Positions 24,992 to 35,775 of a stretch of DNA of 64,000 bases are shown one piece after another; position 1 is the first letter of the stretch; each line of letters begins with the position of its first letter. The position numbers and the translations under genes were made by a program. This stretch comes from Sphingopyxis sp. USTB-05 (GTDB taxonomy: Bacteria > Pseudomonadota > Alphaproteobacteria > Sphingomonadales > Sphingomonadaceae). The stretch is from assembly GCF_023822045.1 (NCBI RefSeq), contig NZ_CP084712.1, positions 1,488,001 to 1,552,000 on the forward strand, in the 5' to 3' direction. The notes beneath the pieces were generated by a model. The model worked only from the letters and a program-made list of their open reading frames with translations, was not told the DNA's origin and ran no database searches.

Positions 24992-26989
24992 ATGACCGAT
25001 TTTCTTCTTGAACTGCGCAGCGAGGAAATTCCGGCGCGGATGCAGGCTGGCGCGCGCGCCGAGCTTGAAAAGCTGTTCCGGGCGCAATTGTCGGCCGCGG
25101 GACTGGAAGCGGCCGATCTCACCATCTGGTCGACCCCGCGCCGCCTTGCGCTGATCGCCAAGAGCCTTCCCGAAGCAACCGCCGCGGTCAGCGAGGAACT
25201 CAAGGGCCCGCGCAGCAGCGCGCCGCCGCAGGCGCTCGAAGGCTTTCTGCGCAAAACCGGCCTGACGCAGGACCAGCTTGAGGACCGCGACGGCGTCTAT
25301 TTCGCCGTGATCGACAAGCCCGGCCGGGCAACCGCCGACGTGCTTGCCGAAGCGATCCCCGCGATCGTCCGCGCCTTCGCCTGGCCCAAGTCGATGCGCT
25401 GGGGCAAGGAAAGCGCGAGCAGCGAAAGCCTGCGCTGGGTGCGCCCACTTTCGGGCATCGTCGCGATCTTTGGCGAAGAGCTGATCGCGTGTGAAGTTAG
25501 CGGGATTTCCGCGGGTTTCGCGACGCGCGGTCATCGCTTCCACTGCCCGGGCGAGATCACGATCGGCTCGGCATCCGACTATGCCGAGAAGCTGCGCGCG
25601 TGCCATGTCATCGTCGATCATGAGGAACGCCAGTCGATCATCCGCGACGGCGCCGCCAAATCCGCGGCCGACGCCGCGCTGACGCTGGTCGAGGATGAGG
25701 GACTGGTGATCGAGAATGCCGGCCTGACCGAATGGCCGGTGCCGTTGCTCGGCCGCTTCGATGAAGCGTTTCTGGAAGTGCCGCCCGAGGTCATTCAGCT
25801 CACGGCGCGCGTGAACCAGAAATATTTCGTCGTGAACGACGCGGCGGGCAAGCTGGCGAACGGCTTCGTCTGCACTGCGAACATCGACGCGGTCGACGGC
25901 GGCGCAGAGATCGTTGCGGGCAATCGCAAGGTTCTGGCGGCGCGGTTATCGGATGCGCGTTTCTTCTGGGATCAGGATCGCAAGACTAGGCTCGAAGATC
26001 ACGCCAAAAAGCTCAACCGCATCACCTTCCACGAAAAGCTCGGCACCGTTGCCGACAAGGTCGAACGCGTCGCGAAGCTCGCCGAATTGCTGGCGAGCGA
26101 AGGCATCGTCCCCAACTGCGACCCCGCGCTAGCGCGACAGGCCGCAGAACTCGCGAAGGCCGACCTCGTCACCGAAATGGTCGGCGAATTCCCAGAACTA
26201 CAGGGGCTGATGGGCGGCTATTACGCCCGCGCCGAAGGCCTGCCTGACGCCATCTCCAACGCGATCCGCGACCATTACAAACCGGTCGGACAGGGCGATG
26301 ATGTGCCGACGGCGCCGGTAACGGTGGCTGTGGCGCTTGCGGACAAGCTGGATACGCTGCGCAGCTTCTTTTCGATCGATGAAAAGCCCACAGGGTCGAA
26401 GGATCCGTTCGCTCTTCGCCGAGCGGCGCTGGGCGTCATCCGGACCCTGACCGAAAATGGGCTGCGCTTTGCGGTCGCTGACGGCGAACTGCTCGACTTC
26501 TTCGCCGACCGCCTCAAGGTCCAGCAGCGTGAAGCCGGCGTCCGCCACGACCTGATCGACGCGGTGTTTGCGCTCGGGGGCGAAGACGATCTCGTCCGCC
26601 TGCTCGCTCGCGTGAAAGCGCTTCAGGCGTTCATGGCGACCGAGGACGGCACCAACCTGTTCGCGGGTTACAAGCGCGCGGCGAATATCCTGAAGCAGGC
26701 AGGCGAGGTGAGCGGCGCCGCCGCTGTGACGCCGCCGACCGATGCCGACGCGATCTTGCTCAAGGCCCTCGACGCGGCCGAACCCGCAGCCTCTGCGGCC
26801 GTCGCCGACGAACGCTTTACCGATGCCATGGCCGCGCTGGCCAGCCTCCGCGCTCCAATCGATGCCTTTTTCGATGGCGTGATGGTCAACGATCCCGACG
26901 AAGCAATCCGCGCCTATCGCCTCGGATTGCTCGCCCGATTTACCGGCGCGGTGCATGGCGTGGCCGATTTCTCGAAGATCGAGGGCTGA
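24992..26989 (+). CDS. glyS: Glycyl-tRNA synthetase beta subunit
   Basis: A 665-residue protein, start at the ATG 24,992 with GGAGG 7 bases upstream. It begins MTDFLLELRSEEIPARMQ, the usual GlyS opening. Other family blocks are WPKSMRWGKESASSESLRWVRPL, TRGHRFHCPG, QLTARVNQKYFVV and ARLSDARFFWDQD. The C-terminal part includes the DALR-like anticodon-binding region (MVNDPDEAIRAYRLGLLA). It binds tRNA-Gly and works with GlyQ. Confidence 0.98.
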   Translation: MTDFLLELRSEEIPARMQAGARAELEKLFRAQLSAAGLEAADLTIWSTPRRLALIAKSLPEATAAVSEELKGPRSSAPPQALEGFLRKTGLTQDQLEDRDGVYFAVIDKPGRATADVLAEAIPAIVRAFAWPKSMRWGKESASSESLRWVRPLSGIVAIFGEELIACEVSGISAGFATRGHRFHCPGEITIGSASDYAEKLRACHVIVDHEERQSIIRDGAAKSAADAALTLVEDEGLVIENAGLTEWPVPLLGRFDEAFLEVPPEVIQLTARVNQKYFVVNDAAGKLANGFVCTANIDAVDGGAEIVAGNRKVLAARLSDARFFWDQDRKTRLEDHAKKLNRITFHEKLGTVADKVERVAKLAELLASEGIVPNCDPALARQAAELAKADLVTEMVGEFPELQGLMGGYYARAEGLPDAISNAIRDHYKPVGQGDDVPTAPVTVAVALADKLDTLRSFFSIDEKPTGSKDPFALRRAALGVIRTLTENGLRFAVADGELLDFFADRLKVQQREAGVRHDLIDAVFALGGEDDLVRLLARVKALQAFMATEDGTNLFAGYKRAANILKQAGEVSGAAAVTPPTDADAILLKALDAAEPAASAAVADERFTDAMAALASLRAPIDAFFDGVMVNDPDEAIRAYRLGLLARFTGAVHGVADFSKIEG

Positions 26990-27098
26990 CGTTACGGCTA
27001 TGCGCCTCTCTTTATACCGCACGAAGTAAATCTGAATCGACGATAACAACTCTCCACCCTATCCAGCCGCAACCTCCTCCCCGGGGCAGCAGGAGCAT

Positions 27099-29762
27099 AT
27101 GATGACGAAGATGGTGCATTTGTTCGGCGGCGCGGCCACGACGGCCGAGCGCTCGAAGGAATTGCTGGGCGGCAAAGGTTCGAACCTCGCCGAAATGGCC
27201 TCGATCGGCTTGCCGGTGCCCCCGGGCTTTACGATCACCACTGACGTCTGCACCGCATATTACGCCAATGGCGAGCAATTCCCGGCCGGGCTGGTCGGGG
27301 ATGTCGCGGCGGGTATCGCGCATATCGAGGGCATCACGGGCAAGAAGTTCGGCGATGCCGCCGACCCGCTTCTTGTGTCGGTCCGTTCGGGCGCGCGCGT
27401 GTCGATGCCTGGCATGATGGACACCGTGCTTAACCTCGGGCTCAACGACCGCACGGTCGTCGGCCTGTCCGAAGCCTCTGGCGATCCGCGCTTCGCATGG
27501 GACAGCTATCGCCGCTTCGTCCAGATGTACGCCGACGTCGTCATGGGGCTCGACCATGCCGAGTTCGAAGAGGCGCTGGAAATCGCCAAGGAAGACAAAG
27601 GCTTTTACCTCGACACCGAGATGTCGGCCGAAGACTGGCAGGCGCTGGTCAAGGAATATCAGGCGATCGTCGAGCGCGAGACCGGCGCACCATTCCCCCA
27701 GGAACCGAACGACCAGCTTTGGGGCGCCGTCGGCGCCGTCTTCGCAAGCTGGGAAAGCGACCGCGCGAAAGTCTATCGCCGCCTGAACGCGATCCCCGGC
27801 GAATGGGGCACCGCGGTCAATGTGCAGGCGATGGTGTTCGGCAACATGGGCGACACCTCGGCAACGGGCGTGGCGTTCACGCGCGACCCGGCGACCGGTG
27901 AGCGCGCCTGGTACGGCGAATGGCTGATCAACGCGCAGGGTGAGGACGTCGTCGCGGGCATCCGCACGCCGCAATATCTGACCAAGATCGCGCGCGAGAA
28001 TGCCGGTGCCAAGCCGCTGAGCATGGAAGAGGCGATGCCCGAGACCTTCACGGAACTCGGCCGCGTCTTCGATACGCTGGAAACACACTACCGCGACATG
28101 CAGGACATCGAGTTCACCGTCGAACGCGGGACGCTTTGGATGTTGCAGACGCGCTCGGGCAAGCGGACCGCAAAGGCCGCGCTCAAGATCGCGGTCGATA
28201 TGGCGGCCGAGGGGCTGATCACCGAAGAAGAAGCCGTCGGCCGCGTCGATCCGGGCGCGCTCGACCAGCTTCTCCACCCGACGCTCGACCCCAATGCATC
28301 GCGCGACGTGCTGACGAAGGGGCTTCCCGCAAGCCCCGGCGCGGCGTCGGGCAAGATCATGTTCGACGCCGACAGCGCCGAAAAGGCGGCAGCGATGGGC
28401 GAGGCGGTGATCTTGGTTCGCGTCGAAACCAGCCCCGAGGATATTCACGGAATGCACGCCGCAAAGGGCATATTGACCGCCCGCGGCGGGATGACCAGTC
28501 ATGCGGCAGTCGTCGCACGCGGCATGGGGCGTCCCTGCGTCTCGGGCGCAGGCGGGCTGTCGATCGACGGCAATGCGCGCGTGTTGCGCGTTGCGGGACG
28601 CGAACTGCGCGAGGGCGACATATTGACGCTCGACGGTTCGACCGGCGAAGTGATGGCGGGCGAGGTCCCGACCTTGCTCCCCGAACTGGTCGGTGACTTC
28701 GGTACCTTGATGGGCTGGGCCGACAAGGTCCGCCGCATGAAGGTCCGCACCAACGCCGAAACGCCGCAGGATGCGCAGGTCGCGCGCGATTTCGGCGCCG
28801 AGGGTATCGGTCTGTGCCGCACCGAGCATATGTTCTTCGACGCTGCGCGCATCACGGCGGTGCGTGAGATGATCCTGGCGGACAGCGAGGACGGCCGCCG
28901 TGCGGCGCTCGCCAAGCTACTGCCCGAACAGCGCGGCGATTTTGCTGCGATCTTCGGCGTGATGGCGGGGCTTCCCGTGACGATCCGTCTGCTCGATCCG
29001 CCGCTCCACGAATTCCTGCCGACGCGTGAGGAAGATTTCGCCGATGTTGCCGAGGCCGCGGGAGTGGGGATCGAAGCGCTGAAGGCGCGTGCGAACGAAC
29101 TTCATGAATTCAACCCGATGCTCGGTCACCGCGGCTGCCGCCTCGGCGTCACCTATCCCGAAATCTACGAGATGCAGGCCCGCGCAATCTTCGAGGCGGC
29201 GTGTGACGTTGCCGCCGAAACGGGCGCTGCGCCGATTCCCGAAGTGATGATCCCGCTGGTGGCGACGCGCCGCGAATTCGACTTGATGAAGGCAGTCGTC
29301 GACACCCAGGCGAAGGCGGTGTTCGCCGAAAAGGGGCGCGAGATCGCCTATCTCGTCGGCACGATGATCGAACTGCCCCGCGCTGCGCTGATGGCTGGCG
29401 AGATCGCGGAGACGGCCGAATTCTTCAGCTTTGGTACCAACGATCTGACTCAGACGACGATCGGCATCAGCCGCGATGACGCCGGGCGTTTCCTCACCCA
29501 ATATGTGGACAAGGGGATTTTCCTGACCGACCCATTCGTCAGCCTTGACGTCGAGGGTGTCGGTCAGCTCATCGAGATCGCGGCGGATCGCGGCCGCGCC
29601 ACGCGTCCGGCGGTCAAGCTAGGCATTTGCGGCGAGCATGGCGGCGATGCGCCGAGCATCCATTTCTGCGAAAAGACGGGCCTCGACTATGTCAGTGCCT
29701 CGCCCTACCGTGTGCCCATCGCACGTCTGGCGGCAGCTCAGGCGGCGCTTAAAAGGGGGTAG
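27099..29762 (+). CDS. ppdK: Pyruvate, phosphate dikinase
   Basis: An 887-residue enzyme of normal length. AGGAG lies just before the tandem ATGs at 27,099 and 27,102. The N-terminal ATP-grasp part opens VHLFGGAATTAERSKELLGGKG; the phosphohistidine domain has GGMTSHAAVVARGMGRPCV with the catalytic His at residue 468; the C-terminal PEP/pyruvate barrel has GIGLCRTEHMFF and EIAETAEFFSFGTNDLTQTT. It interconverts pyruvate, ATP and phosphate with PEP, AMP and pyrophosphate, serving gluconeogenesis or glycolysis. Confidence 0.97.
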   Translation: MMTKMVHLFGGAATTAERSKELLGGKGSNLAEMASIGLPVPPGFTITTDVCTAYYANGEQFPAGLVGDVAAGIAHIEGITGKKFGDAADPLLVSVRSGARVSMPGMMDTVLNLGLNDRTVVGLSEASGDPRFAWDSYRRFVQMYADVVMGLDHAEFEEALEIAKEDKGFYLDTEMSAEDWQALVKEYQAIVERETGAPFPQEPNDQLWGAVGAVFASWESDRAKVYRRLNAIPGEWGTAVNVQAMVFGNMGDTSATGVAFTRDPATGERAWYGEWLINAQGEDVVAGIRTPQYLTKIARENAGAKPLSMEEAMPETFTELGRVFDTLETHYRDMQDIEFTVERGTLWMLQTRSGKRTAKAALKIAVDMAAEGLITEEEAVGRVDPGALDQLLHPTLDPNASRDVLTKGLPASPGAASGKIMFDADSAEKAAAMGEAVILVRVETSPEDIHGMHAAKGILTARGGMTSHAAVVARGMGRPCVSGAGGLSIDGNARVLRVAGRELREGDILTLDGSTGEVMAGEVPTLLPELVGDFGTLMGWADKVRRMKVRTNAETPQDAQVARDFGAEGIGLCRTEHMFFDAARITAVREMILADSEDGRRAALAKLLPEQRGDFAAIFGVMAGLPVTIRLLDPPLHEFLPTREEDFADVAEAAGVGIEALKARANELHEFNPMLGHRGCRLGVTYPEIYEMQARAIFEAACDVAAETGAAPIPEVMIPLVATRREFDLMKAVVDTQAKAVFAEKGREIAYLVGTMIELPRAALMAGEIAETAEFFSFGTNDLTQTTIGISRDDAGRFLTQYVDKGIFLTDPFVSLDVEGVGQLIEIAADRGRATRPAVKLGICGEHGGDAPSIHFCEKTGLDYVSASPYRVPIARLAAAQAALKRG

Positions 29763-29767
29763 GGCGC

Positions 29768-30343
29768 ATGAAGAGCTGGCACCGCTATGCTATCACTCTG
29801 GTGGGCGGATTAGCGGTGGGGCTCGGGGGCGCATGGGCGCTTACCAACGGCGGCCTTGGCGACGGAGGGATCCGGAACGGGCCGTGGACGACTTCGCTCG
29901 GTTACGGCACGAAGGCCACCGACCCGCTGACGCGCGCCATGGTCGCGCGCTCAGGCCTGCTCGCGCTGCCTGCCAAGGAAACCATCTATTGGATGGCGAA
30001 AAGCGATGCGGCCGGCGCGCCGCTCGACGGCAATTGCCGTTACAGCCTGTCGGGAAAGCCGCTCGATGCGCGCTGGTGGAGCGTGACGGTTTATGACGAC
30101 AAAGGCTATCTCGTCGATAATCCGGGGCGCATATGGTCGGTCAACGGCGCCAATGTCGCGCTCGACGGCAAGGGCGAGTGGCGCGTCACCATATCGCCCG
30201 AAAAGCCCGCGGACGGTGCCTGGCTGCCCGGTATAAAGGGGCAGCCCTTCCAACTGACGCTTCGTATGTATAATCCCGGCAAGGCATTCCGTGCGAACCC
30301 GGCGAAGGCCGCGCTGCCGCGCCTCGTCAAGGAGGGGTGCTGA
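29768..30343 (+). CDS. DUF1214 membrane-anchored protein
   Basis: A 191-residue protein with an N-terminal signal/anchor (YAITLVGGLAVGLGGAWAL). The DUF1214 pattern is clear: WTTSLGYGTKATDPLTRAMVARSG, ETIYWMAKSDAAG, WWSVTVYDDKGYLVDN and FQLTLRMYNPGKA. It starts 5 bases after ppdK and is followed after one base by the DUF1254 gene; DUF1254 and DUF1214 are usually linked or fused. Function is unknown. Confidence 0.88.
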   Translation: MKSWHRYAITLVGGLAVGLGGAWALTNGGLGDGGIRNGPWTTSLGYGTKATDPLTRAMVARSGLLALPAKETIYWMAKSDAAGAPLDGNCRYSLSGKPLDARWWSVTVYDDKGYLVDNPGRIWSVNGANVALDGKGEWRVTISPEKPADGAWLPGIKGQPFQLTLRMYNPGKAFRANPAKAALPRLVKEGC

Positions 30344-30344
30344 G

Positions 30345-30872
30345 ATGCGCAAATGGCTTGGTCCCATCCTCCTCGGCCTGGTCTTCGCAGCGGCGACGGC
30401 ATGGGCGGCGATCGCATATATTCCCTATGGGCTGATGAATGTCGCGATGGACCGGCTGGGGCAGGGGGGCGTCAACAGCATGTCCTACGGCAATCTCGCG
30501 ACGCCCGAGCGCCAGCCCGTCGTGCGGCCCAGTCCCGACCTTGCCTATTCGAGCTGTCCCTATGATCTGTCGAAGGGGCCGGTGGCCATCGACGTGGCGC
30601 CGGCACCGGGGCGTTACAGCTCGCTCAGCCTATTCGACGCCGCGACCGACGTCATCTTCGTGCGCAACGATGTCGAGGCGGGCGGCAAGCCATATCGAAT
30701 CATCGTCGCACGTCAGGGGCAGGCTGTTCCCGCGGGCGCCGAAATTGTCCGTACGAGCCATGATCGCGGGATCGCGCTGATCCGGCTTCTGCTGAAAGAT
30801 CCCACGGAAATTGGCGCCCTCGACGCGGTCCGCCGCCAATCGTCGTGCCGGACGGTCACAAATCCGAAATAG
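30345..30872 (+). CDS. DUF1254 membrane-anchored protein
   Basis: A 175-residue protein starting MRKWLGPILLGLVFAAATAW, with GGAGGGGTGCTGAG upstream; it begins one base after the DUF1214 stop. After the anchor, DUF1254-type sequence follows: RPSPDLAYSSCPYDLSKGPVAI, APAPGRYSSLSLFDAATDV and HDRGIALIRLLLKDP. The DUF1214/DUF1254 pair makes a two-gene unit behind ppdK. Two cysteines (YSSCPYD and QSSCRTV) could form a periplasmic disulphide. Confidence 0.85.
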   Translation: MRKWLGPILLGLVFAAATAWAAIAYIPYGLMNVAMDRLGQGGVNSMSYGNLATPERQPVVRPSPDLAYSSCPYDLSKGPVAIDVAPAPGRYSSLSLFDAATDVIFVRNDVEAGGKPYRIIVARQGQAVPAGAEIVRTSHDRGIALIRLLLKDPTEIGALDAVRRQSSCRTVTNPK

Positions 30873-30916
30873 GGGGTTGCGCCCCCGCCAAACGGGTCTT
30901 AAAGGCGCCTCTCCAC

Positions 30917-30993
30917 GCACCCGTAGCTCAGCTGGATAGAGCATCAGACTACGAATCTGAGGGTCGGACGTTCGAATCGTTCCGGGTGCGCCA
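30917..30993 (+). tRNA. tRNA-Arg (anticodon ACG)
   Basis: A 77-base tRNA with encoded CCA. The acceptor GCACCCG pairs with CGGGTGC, the D-arm is GCTCAGCTGGATAGAGC, the anticodon stem TCAGA/TCTGA encloses CTACGAA with ACG at 30,951-30,953, and the T-loop is TTCGAAT. The ACG anticodon is read as ICG by TadA editing and decodes CGN arginine codons. Its 3' end does not match the island repeats at 35,761 and 46,607. Confidence 0.97.
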
Positions 30994-31196
30994 TTCCCCT
31001 CCTGCCATTGTCCCCTGCGGTCGGAAGAGCGGGTTTCTCACCATCCATATAGAACGAAGCGGGCTTCGGGTCGGCGTCAGCTTGACGGCGTCGGCGAGCG
31101 GCCGCGTCAAACACTGTCAGCGGGCCGCATCTTGCTGTAAAGAGCCGCCGGATCGTCAAATTCGCAAGATACACCCGATATCCGGAGACAGTGCAG

Positions 31197-32648
31197 ATGG
31201 CGGACGAGGTCGAGCTGAAACTCGAAATTGCGAGCGAAGACGCGGAAAAATTCGCTGCGTCGGATTTGCTGGCGGGCGCCGCCAAGAGCGTGCGCCAGAT
31301 ATCGATCTATTTCGATACGCCCGATCATGACGTCGCGAACGCTGGCTTTTCGCTCCGTATCCGCCGGTCGGGAAAGAAGCGGATACAGACGATCAAGGCG
31401 GATGGTGCCAGCGCCGCCGGCCTTTTCATTCGATCCGAATGGGATCGCGCGGTGGAAAGCGACACGCCGGTCCTCGACTATGCGACGCCGCTGCCATCGC
31501 TGCTCGGCGACAAGGTCGATGCCATCATCCCGGCCTTTGAAGTGGAGATCGACCGCCGAAAATGGAACATCGTCGAAGGCGACGCGATCATCGAACTGGT
31601 CCTCGATCGCGGCCAGATCACGGTCGGCGATCGCCGGTCGCCGGTGTGCGAGATCGAACTTGAGCTGAAGGCGGGCGATCCCGCCGCGCTTTTCACTTTC
31701 GCACGCCGGATCGACGCTATCGTGCCCATACGCCTTGGGGTCCTGAGCAAGTCGGAGCGCGGTTATCGGCTGATCCAGACGGCACCGTCAAAGGTTTCGG
31801 CGCATGCCGTGACACTCGGCGGCGACACCACGGCTGGAGAGGCGCTTGGGCTGATTGTGCAATCGTGCATCCGGCAGTTCCGGCTCAACGAAACCCTTCT
31901 GCTCGCCAACCGGAATGCGGACGCGTTGCATCAGGCACGCGTGGCGCTGCGCCGCCTTCGGTCGGCCTTCTCCATCTTCAAGCCGATGATCGGAGATGCG
32001 GCCATGGATTTGCGAGCGGAATTGCGTTGGCTGGCATCGGAACTGGGCAATGCGCGCGATCTCGACGTGCTGTTGAAGCGTGCCGAGGGTGGGCCGTTAT
32101 ATGAGCGGATCGCGGCGATGCGCGAAACCGCCTACGACCAGGTGTGTGAACTCCTCTCTGCCACGCGGGCGCGCTCGCTGATGTTCGATGTGACGGCGTG
32201 GATCGCGACGGCGAATTGGTCGGAGGAGGCTGGGGGTGAGCGTCAGGCCAACCGGCCAGCGCGCGACTTTGCGGCGAAGGCGCTCGATCGGTATCGGCGA
32301 AAGGTCAAACGCAAGGGACGCAATCTCGCCGCTCTCGATGATGAAATGCGGCATGAGGTACGGAAGAGTGCGAAGAAGCTGCGTTATGCAGCAGAGTTCT
32401 TCACCCCCTTGTTTGAGCGCAAAGGCGAGAAACGGCGGTACAAGCGCTTCATCAAGACGCTTGAGGCGTTGCAGGACCAGCTCGGCGCGCTCAACGATCT
32501 TGCGACCGCACCTGCTCTGTTGACCAGGCTTGGCATTGCGGAAAGCCCCGGCGCGGACGAATTGGGCGGCAATGGCAAGCGAGCAAGGCTCGTCGAAGCC
32601 GCAGCGGATGCGTATGAGGATTTCATCGACACCAAACGGTTCTGGTAA
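31197..32648 (+). CDS. CYTH and CHAD domain protein
   Basis: A 483-residue protein; the ATG at 31,197 has GGAG 10 bases upstream (a GTG lies two codons earlier). The N-terminal CYTH domain has the ELKLE motif of triphosphate tunnel enzymes plus ISIYFDTPDHDVANAGFSLRIRR. The C-terminal CHAD domain is helical and histidine/arginine-rich (DALHQARVALRRLRSAFSIFKP; MRHEVRKSAKKLRYAAEFFTP). CYTH-CHAD proteins are linked to inorganic polyphosphate: the first cleaves triphosphates, the second binds polyphosphate. Confidence 0.93.
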   Translation: MADEVELKLEIASEDAEKFAASDLLAGAAKSVRQISIYFDTPDHDVANAGFSLRIRRSGKKRIQTIKADGASAAGLFIRSEWDRAVESDTPVLDYATPLPSLLGDKVDAIIPAFEVEIDRRKWNIVEGDAIIELVLDRGQITVGDRRSPVCEIELELKAGDPAALFTFARRIDAIVPIRLGVLSKSERGYRLIQTAPSKVSAHAVTLGGDTTAGEALGLIVQSCIRQFRLNETLLLANRNADALHQARVALRRLRSAFSIFKPMIGDAAMDLRAELRWLASELGNARDLDVLLKRAEGGPLYERIAAMRETAYDQVCELLSATRARSLMFDVTAWIATANWSEEAGGERQANRPARDFAAKALDRYRRKVKRKGRNLAALDDEMRHEVRKSAKKLRYAAEFFTPLFERKGEKRRYKRFIKTLEALQDQLGALNDLATAPALLTRLGIAESPGADELGGNGKRARLVEAAADAYEDFIDTKRFW

Positions 32649-32668
32649 GCACGCCGAACGTAACGGCT

Positions 32669-32712
32669 GACACGCATACCACCGCATTTTGAAACGCGGG
32701 GGTATGCGTGTC
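32669..32712. terminator. Bidirectional hairpin between convergent genes
   Basis: Perfect 12-base arms GACACGCATACC (32,669-32,680) and GGTATGCGTGTC (32,701-32,712), with an extra CCGC/GCGG pair inside the loop. It lies between the stops of the CYTH-CHAD gene and the TonB receptor gene, so it probably terminates both. Confidence 0.65.
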
Positions 32713-32734
32713 GAGCTTTATCCCGGACTTGCGC

Positions 32735-35590
32735 CTACATCTTGAAGCTGGCGCGAACGTAGTAGTAGCGGCCAGGCAGGTCGTAAGCGGTCGGATCGAA
32801 ATTGTTGAGGTCGCAACTGATGCAGCCGGGCGCCTTAACGTTGAACAGATTGTTCACGCCGAGCGCAAAACCGAATGCGTCGGGCGCATCTTCCGGAAAC
32901 CAGCGCAGCTGGAAATCGGTGTAGAAGCGCGCCTTCATCCGATTGTCGTCGGCGAGCGGTTCGCGGATCGCCGAAACGTAGCGGCCGGTCAGCGTCGCGC
33001 CGATCGATTTGCCGTCCCAATCGAGGATGCCGACCGATTTCCATTTCGGGAAAGTCTGGCTGGGGCTGCCCTGCTCGGTCCCCTCGCGGCTGACGACGAG
33101 GCGGCCGTCGGCGGTTGGCACGATCACATCATATTTGGTCAGGATCGTGTTGTTCCAGGTAAAGCCGAACCGGCCAGCGGACGTCTCCTGCGTCCGATAT
33201 GTCAGGTTGAGGTCGATGCCTGTGGTTCGGATTCCGGCGATATTCTGGAGCAACCCTTCGACAAAGGTAAGCTGGCCGCCCGGCGCGCGGGTAACGAGCG
33301 CGCAAGCATCGGAGTCATTTTGTCCGACGCATTGCGCCAGCGTGATTTCGGCATTCACCGACTGGATCGCGCCCTTGATCTTGATGTCGTAATAATTGCC
33401 CTCGAACGACAGGCCGGGAATAAAGCCCGGACTATAAACGCCGCCGAAGATCCAGCTACGCGAGCTTTCGGGTGCCAGATCCTGATTGCCGCCGACAAGG
33501 ACCGAGATTTGCGGGTTGGCCTGCGCATAGCCTGCGGTCGGTACGCCTTGCGCGATGCAGTTGGCGCGGACGGTCGTGTTGTTACTCCAGTTCTGGCCCG
33601 CGGTGGTGGAGGTAGAGCAGGGATCGTTGATCGACTGGTCGAAGCGCGACTGGGTACCGAACAATTCGCCGATCGATGGCGCTCGGAAGCCCTCGGCATA
33701 AGAAGCGCGCAGGCGCAGATCCTGTACCGGTTTCCAGTTCACGCCGCCCTTCAGCGTCGTCGTCGAGCCCGAGGTCGAATAATCCGACCAGCGCACGGCA
33801 CCAGTCAATTCGAGCAGGTTGAAGAAGGGCGTATCGGACAGGATCGGGGCGCTGAGTTCGGCATAGGCTTCCTTGACATTATAGCTGCCGCGCGTCGGCA
33901 ATGCCGGGATATCCGAGCTGAAGCCCGCCGCGACGATCGGGTCGGGGTCGAAGCTGCCTTTCAGTTTTCGATATTCGACCCCGATCGCGACCCCGAACGG
34001 GCCGCCGGGCAGGTCGAACAGGCTGCCCGTCACGTTCGCCGAGGCGCTGAAGGTCGACTGGCGGCTGCGATCACGCTGGTCGAACATGACATAGTCGAGC
34101 ATCGGCTGCGTGATCGAGCCGACCCCGCCGAAGATGTTAAAGGGCACGCATTCGCCGGTACAGTCGGCGACCGGCCCGAGCGCGCGGCGCAGGCGGTCGG
34201 AGTTGATATTGCCGTACATCGTCTGCTTGGCCTTATTGCGGCCATAGGCGGCATTGACGTCCCAATACCATTTGCCGCCGCCGACATCGAAGCTGCCATC
34301 GAGCGTCGCGACGCCATAGATCGTCGTTACCGACTGATTGAACCGACGCGGGCCGCCCTCGACGAAACGACGATAGACGAAATCGGTGTTGGTCGAATCG
34401 AGCGTTACCCCGAATGGATTATAGGGGTTGCTGGCGTCGACGGTGATCGCGTCGAGCACCGGCGTCAGCCCCGCGGCAACGCCGAAGCCGAAGGGCAGGG
34501 GGGCCGCCTGGTTCTTCGACTTGCGCTGATTCCATATGCCGCGGACCGAGAAGTTGATGCTGTCGCTGAGTTCCTGCCGGGCATTGACGAAGGCGCCATA
34601 TCGCTCGACCGGGATTTGCAAATAGTTGAACGGGCCGAAATTGAAGCGGTCCGCATCACCGAAAGCCTTGAAATCGCTTGCCGGATCGGTCGGATTTCCA
34701 GCGTTATAGACCGGATTGCGGCCGATTACCGGGCCGCGCAGCGTCAGGTCGTTGCCGAAAACTGCGAAGCGGCCGAGCGGGACGAAGCCCGAACAGCCGC
34801 CGTCAAGGCAGGTGTCCGAATAGGGCGCCGGGAAGCGCGAGATATCGCGGCTGCCGGCAAGGACGCCGCTTTGATGGACATAGTTTGCGCCGACGACGAT
34901 CTGTGTCGGCCCACGGCCGTTGCCCCAGCTGACCTGCGCACTCTTGGTAAAGCCATCGCCCTGGCCATAGCCGCCGACCTGCGCGCTGGCGCGAAGCCCT
35001 TCCTGGTTGCGCTTGGTGATGATGTTGACGACGCCGGCGATCGCGTCCGAGCCGTAGATCGCCGAAGCCCCGTCTTGCAGCACTTCGATCCGTTCGATCG
35101 CGCTTTCGGGGATTGAGTTGAGGTCGGTCGAGCCGGGGACGCCGCTGGCCGATGCGCCGTTCACATAACGGATGCCGTCGACGAGCACGAGGACTCGGCG
35201 CGACCCGAGATAGCGCAGGTCGATTTCGGCCGCGCCGGCGCCGACGCCGCCGCCGTCGGGCGGGTTGCCGAGGTTGCCGCTGTTGTTGAACTTGCTGTTG
35301 AGACCGCCGCCCGAACTCGGCAGGCGCTGGAGCACGTCGTTGACCGAGTTGAGGCCGGTCTTTGCGATATCCTCCTGACCGATGTGGGCGATCGGGGCGT
35401 CCTGATCGAGCGGGTCGCGGCGGATGCGCGAGCCCGTGACGACAATGGTTTCGCCAGACGCTTCCGCCGCACTATCCTGCGGTATTTGTTCCGATTGCTG
35501 TGCGTTGCCGGGCGAAGCCCCTGCCAAGGCCGCTGCGATGGCGATGCCGGCCGTTCCCGACCGGGCAAAAAGCTCGAACTTGGTCATCAT
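32735..35590 (-). CDS. TonB-dependent outer-membrane receptor
   Basis: A 951-residue receptor with signal peptide ([18 protein letters not shown]) and an excellent ribosome site (AGGAGG). The plug domain starts [20 protein letters not shown] and contains [26 protein letters not shown], and [25 protein letters not shown]. The beta-barrel ends in a typical aromatic strand ([12 protein letters not shown]). It would import a large substrate across the outer membrane using TonB energy. No transporter or enzyme lies next to it, so the substrate is open. The island at 35,761 begins 170 bases upstream of its start. Confidence 0.94.
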   Translation of the reverse strand: MMTKFELFARSGTAGIAIAAALAGASPGNAQQSEQIPQDSAAEASGETIVVTGSRIRRDPLDQDAPIAHIGQEDIAKTGLNSVNDVLQRLPSSGGGLNSKFNNSGNLGNPPDGGGVGAGAAEIDLRYLGSRRVLVLVDGIRYVNGASASGVPGSTDLNSIPESAIERIEVLQDGASAIYGSDAIAGVVNIITKRNQEGLRASAQVGGYGQGDGFTKSAQVSWGNGRGPTQIVVGANYVHQSGVLAGSRDISRFPAPYSDTCLDGGCSGFVPLGRFAVFGNDLTLRGPVIGRNPVYNAGNPTDPASDFKAFGDADRFNFGPFNYLQIPVERYGAFVNARQELSDSINFSVRGIWNQRKSKNQAAPLPFGFGVAAGLTPVLDAITVDASNPYNPFGVTLDSTNTDFVYRRFVEGGPRRFNQSVTTIYGVATLDGSFDVGGGKWYWDVNAAYGRNKAKQTMYGNINSDRLRRALGPVADCTGECVPFNIFGGVGSITQPMLDYVMFDQRDRSRQSTFSASANVTGSLFDLPGGPFGVAIGVEYRKLKGSFDPDPIVAAGFSSDIPALPTRGSYNVKEAYAELSAPILSDTPFFNLLELTGAVRWSDYSTSGSTTTLKGGVNWKPVQDLRLRASYAEGFRAPSIGELFGTQSRFDQSINDPCSTSTTAGQNWSNNTTVRANCIAQGVPTAGYAQANPQISVLVGGNQDLAPESSRSWIFGGVYSPGFIPGLSFEGNYYDIKIKGAIQSVNAEITLAQCVGQNDSDACALVTRAPGGQLTFVEGLLQNIAGIRTTGIDLNLTYRTQETSAGRFGFTWNNTILTKYDVIVPTADGRLVVSREGTEQGSPSQTFPKWKSVGILDWDGKSIGATLTGRYVSAIREPLADDNRMKARFYTDFQLRWFPEDAPDAFGFALGVNNLFNVKAPGCISCDLNNFDPTAYDLPGRYYYVRASFKM

Positions 35591-35760
35591 CCTCTCCTCC
35601 TGTTATTTTTCAGGCATATGTCGTGGGTCGGCGGACGGAGTCCGGCGACCGCATCTGCAACGCTTGCGAAAAGGATTAGGGTGAGCGGAAAGCGACGGCG
35701 CGACACGAATCGCGCAAGACTGTGGCCTGAAGGTCACAGTGTGCCGGGCTATTGGATGGA

Positions 35761-35775
35761 TGGCGGAGCGGGAGG
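35761..35775 (-). other. Left attachment-site-like direct repeat
   Basis: TGGCGGAGCGGGAGG, identical to 46,607-46,621 and in the same orientation. On the minus strand it reads CCTCCCGCTCCGCCA, the acceptor end of a tRNA with CCA. It sits exactly where the sequence turns AT-rich. Confidence 0.6.

Noticed and set aside
30917..30993. tRNA-Arg as the island's integration target
   Set aside because: Its 3' end (CCGGGTGCGCCA) does not match the direct repeats, and it is nearly 5 kb from the left end.
32708..35116. 802-codon plus-strand ORF opposite the TonB receptor
   Set aside because: Antisense shadow of a clear receptor gene; the translation is Arg/Ala/Asp-rich with no domain.
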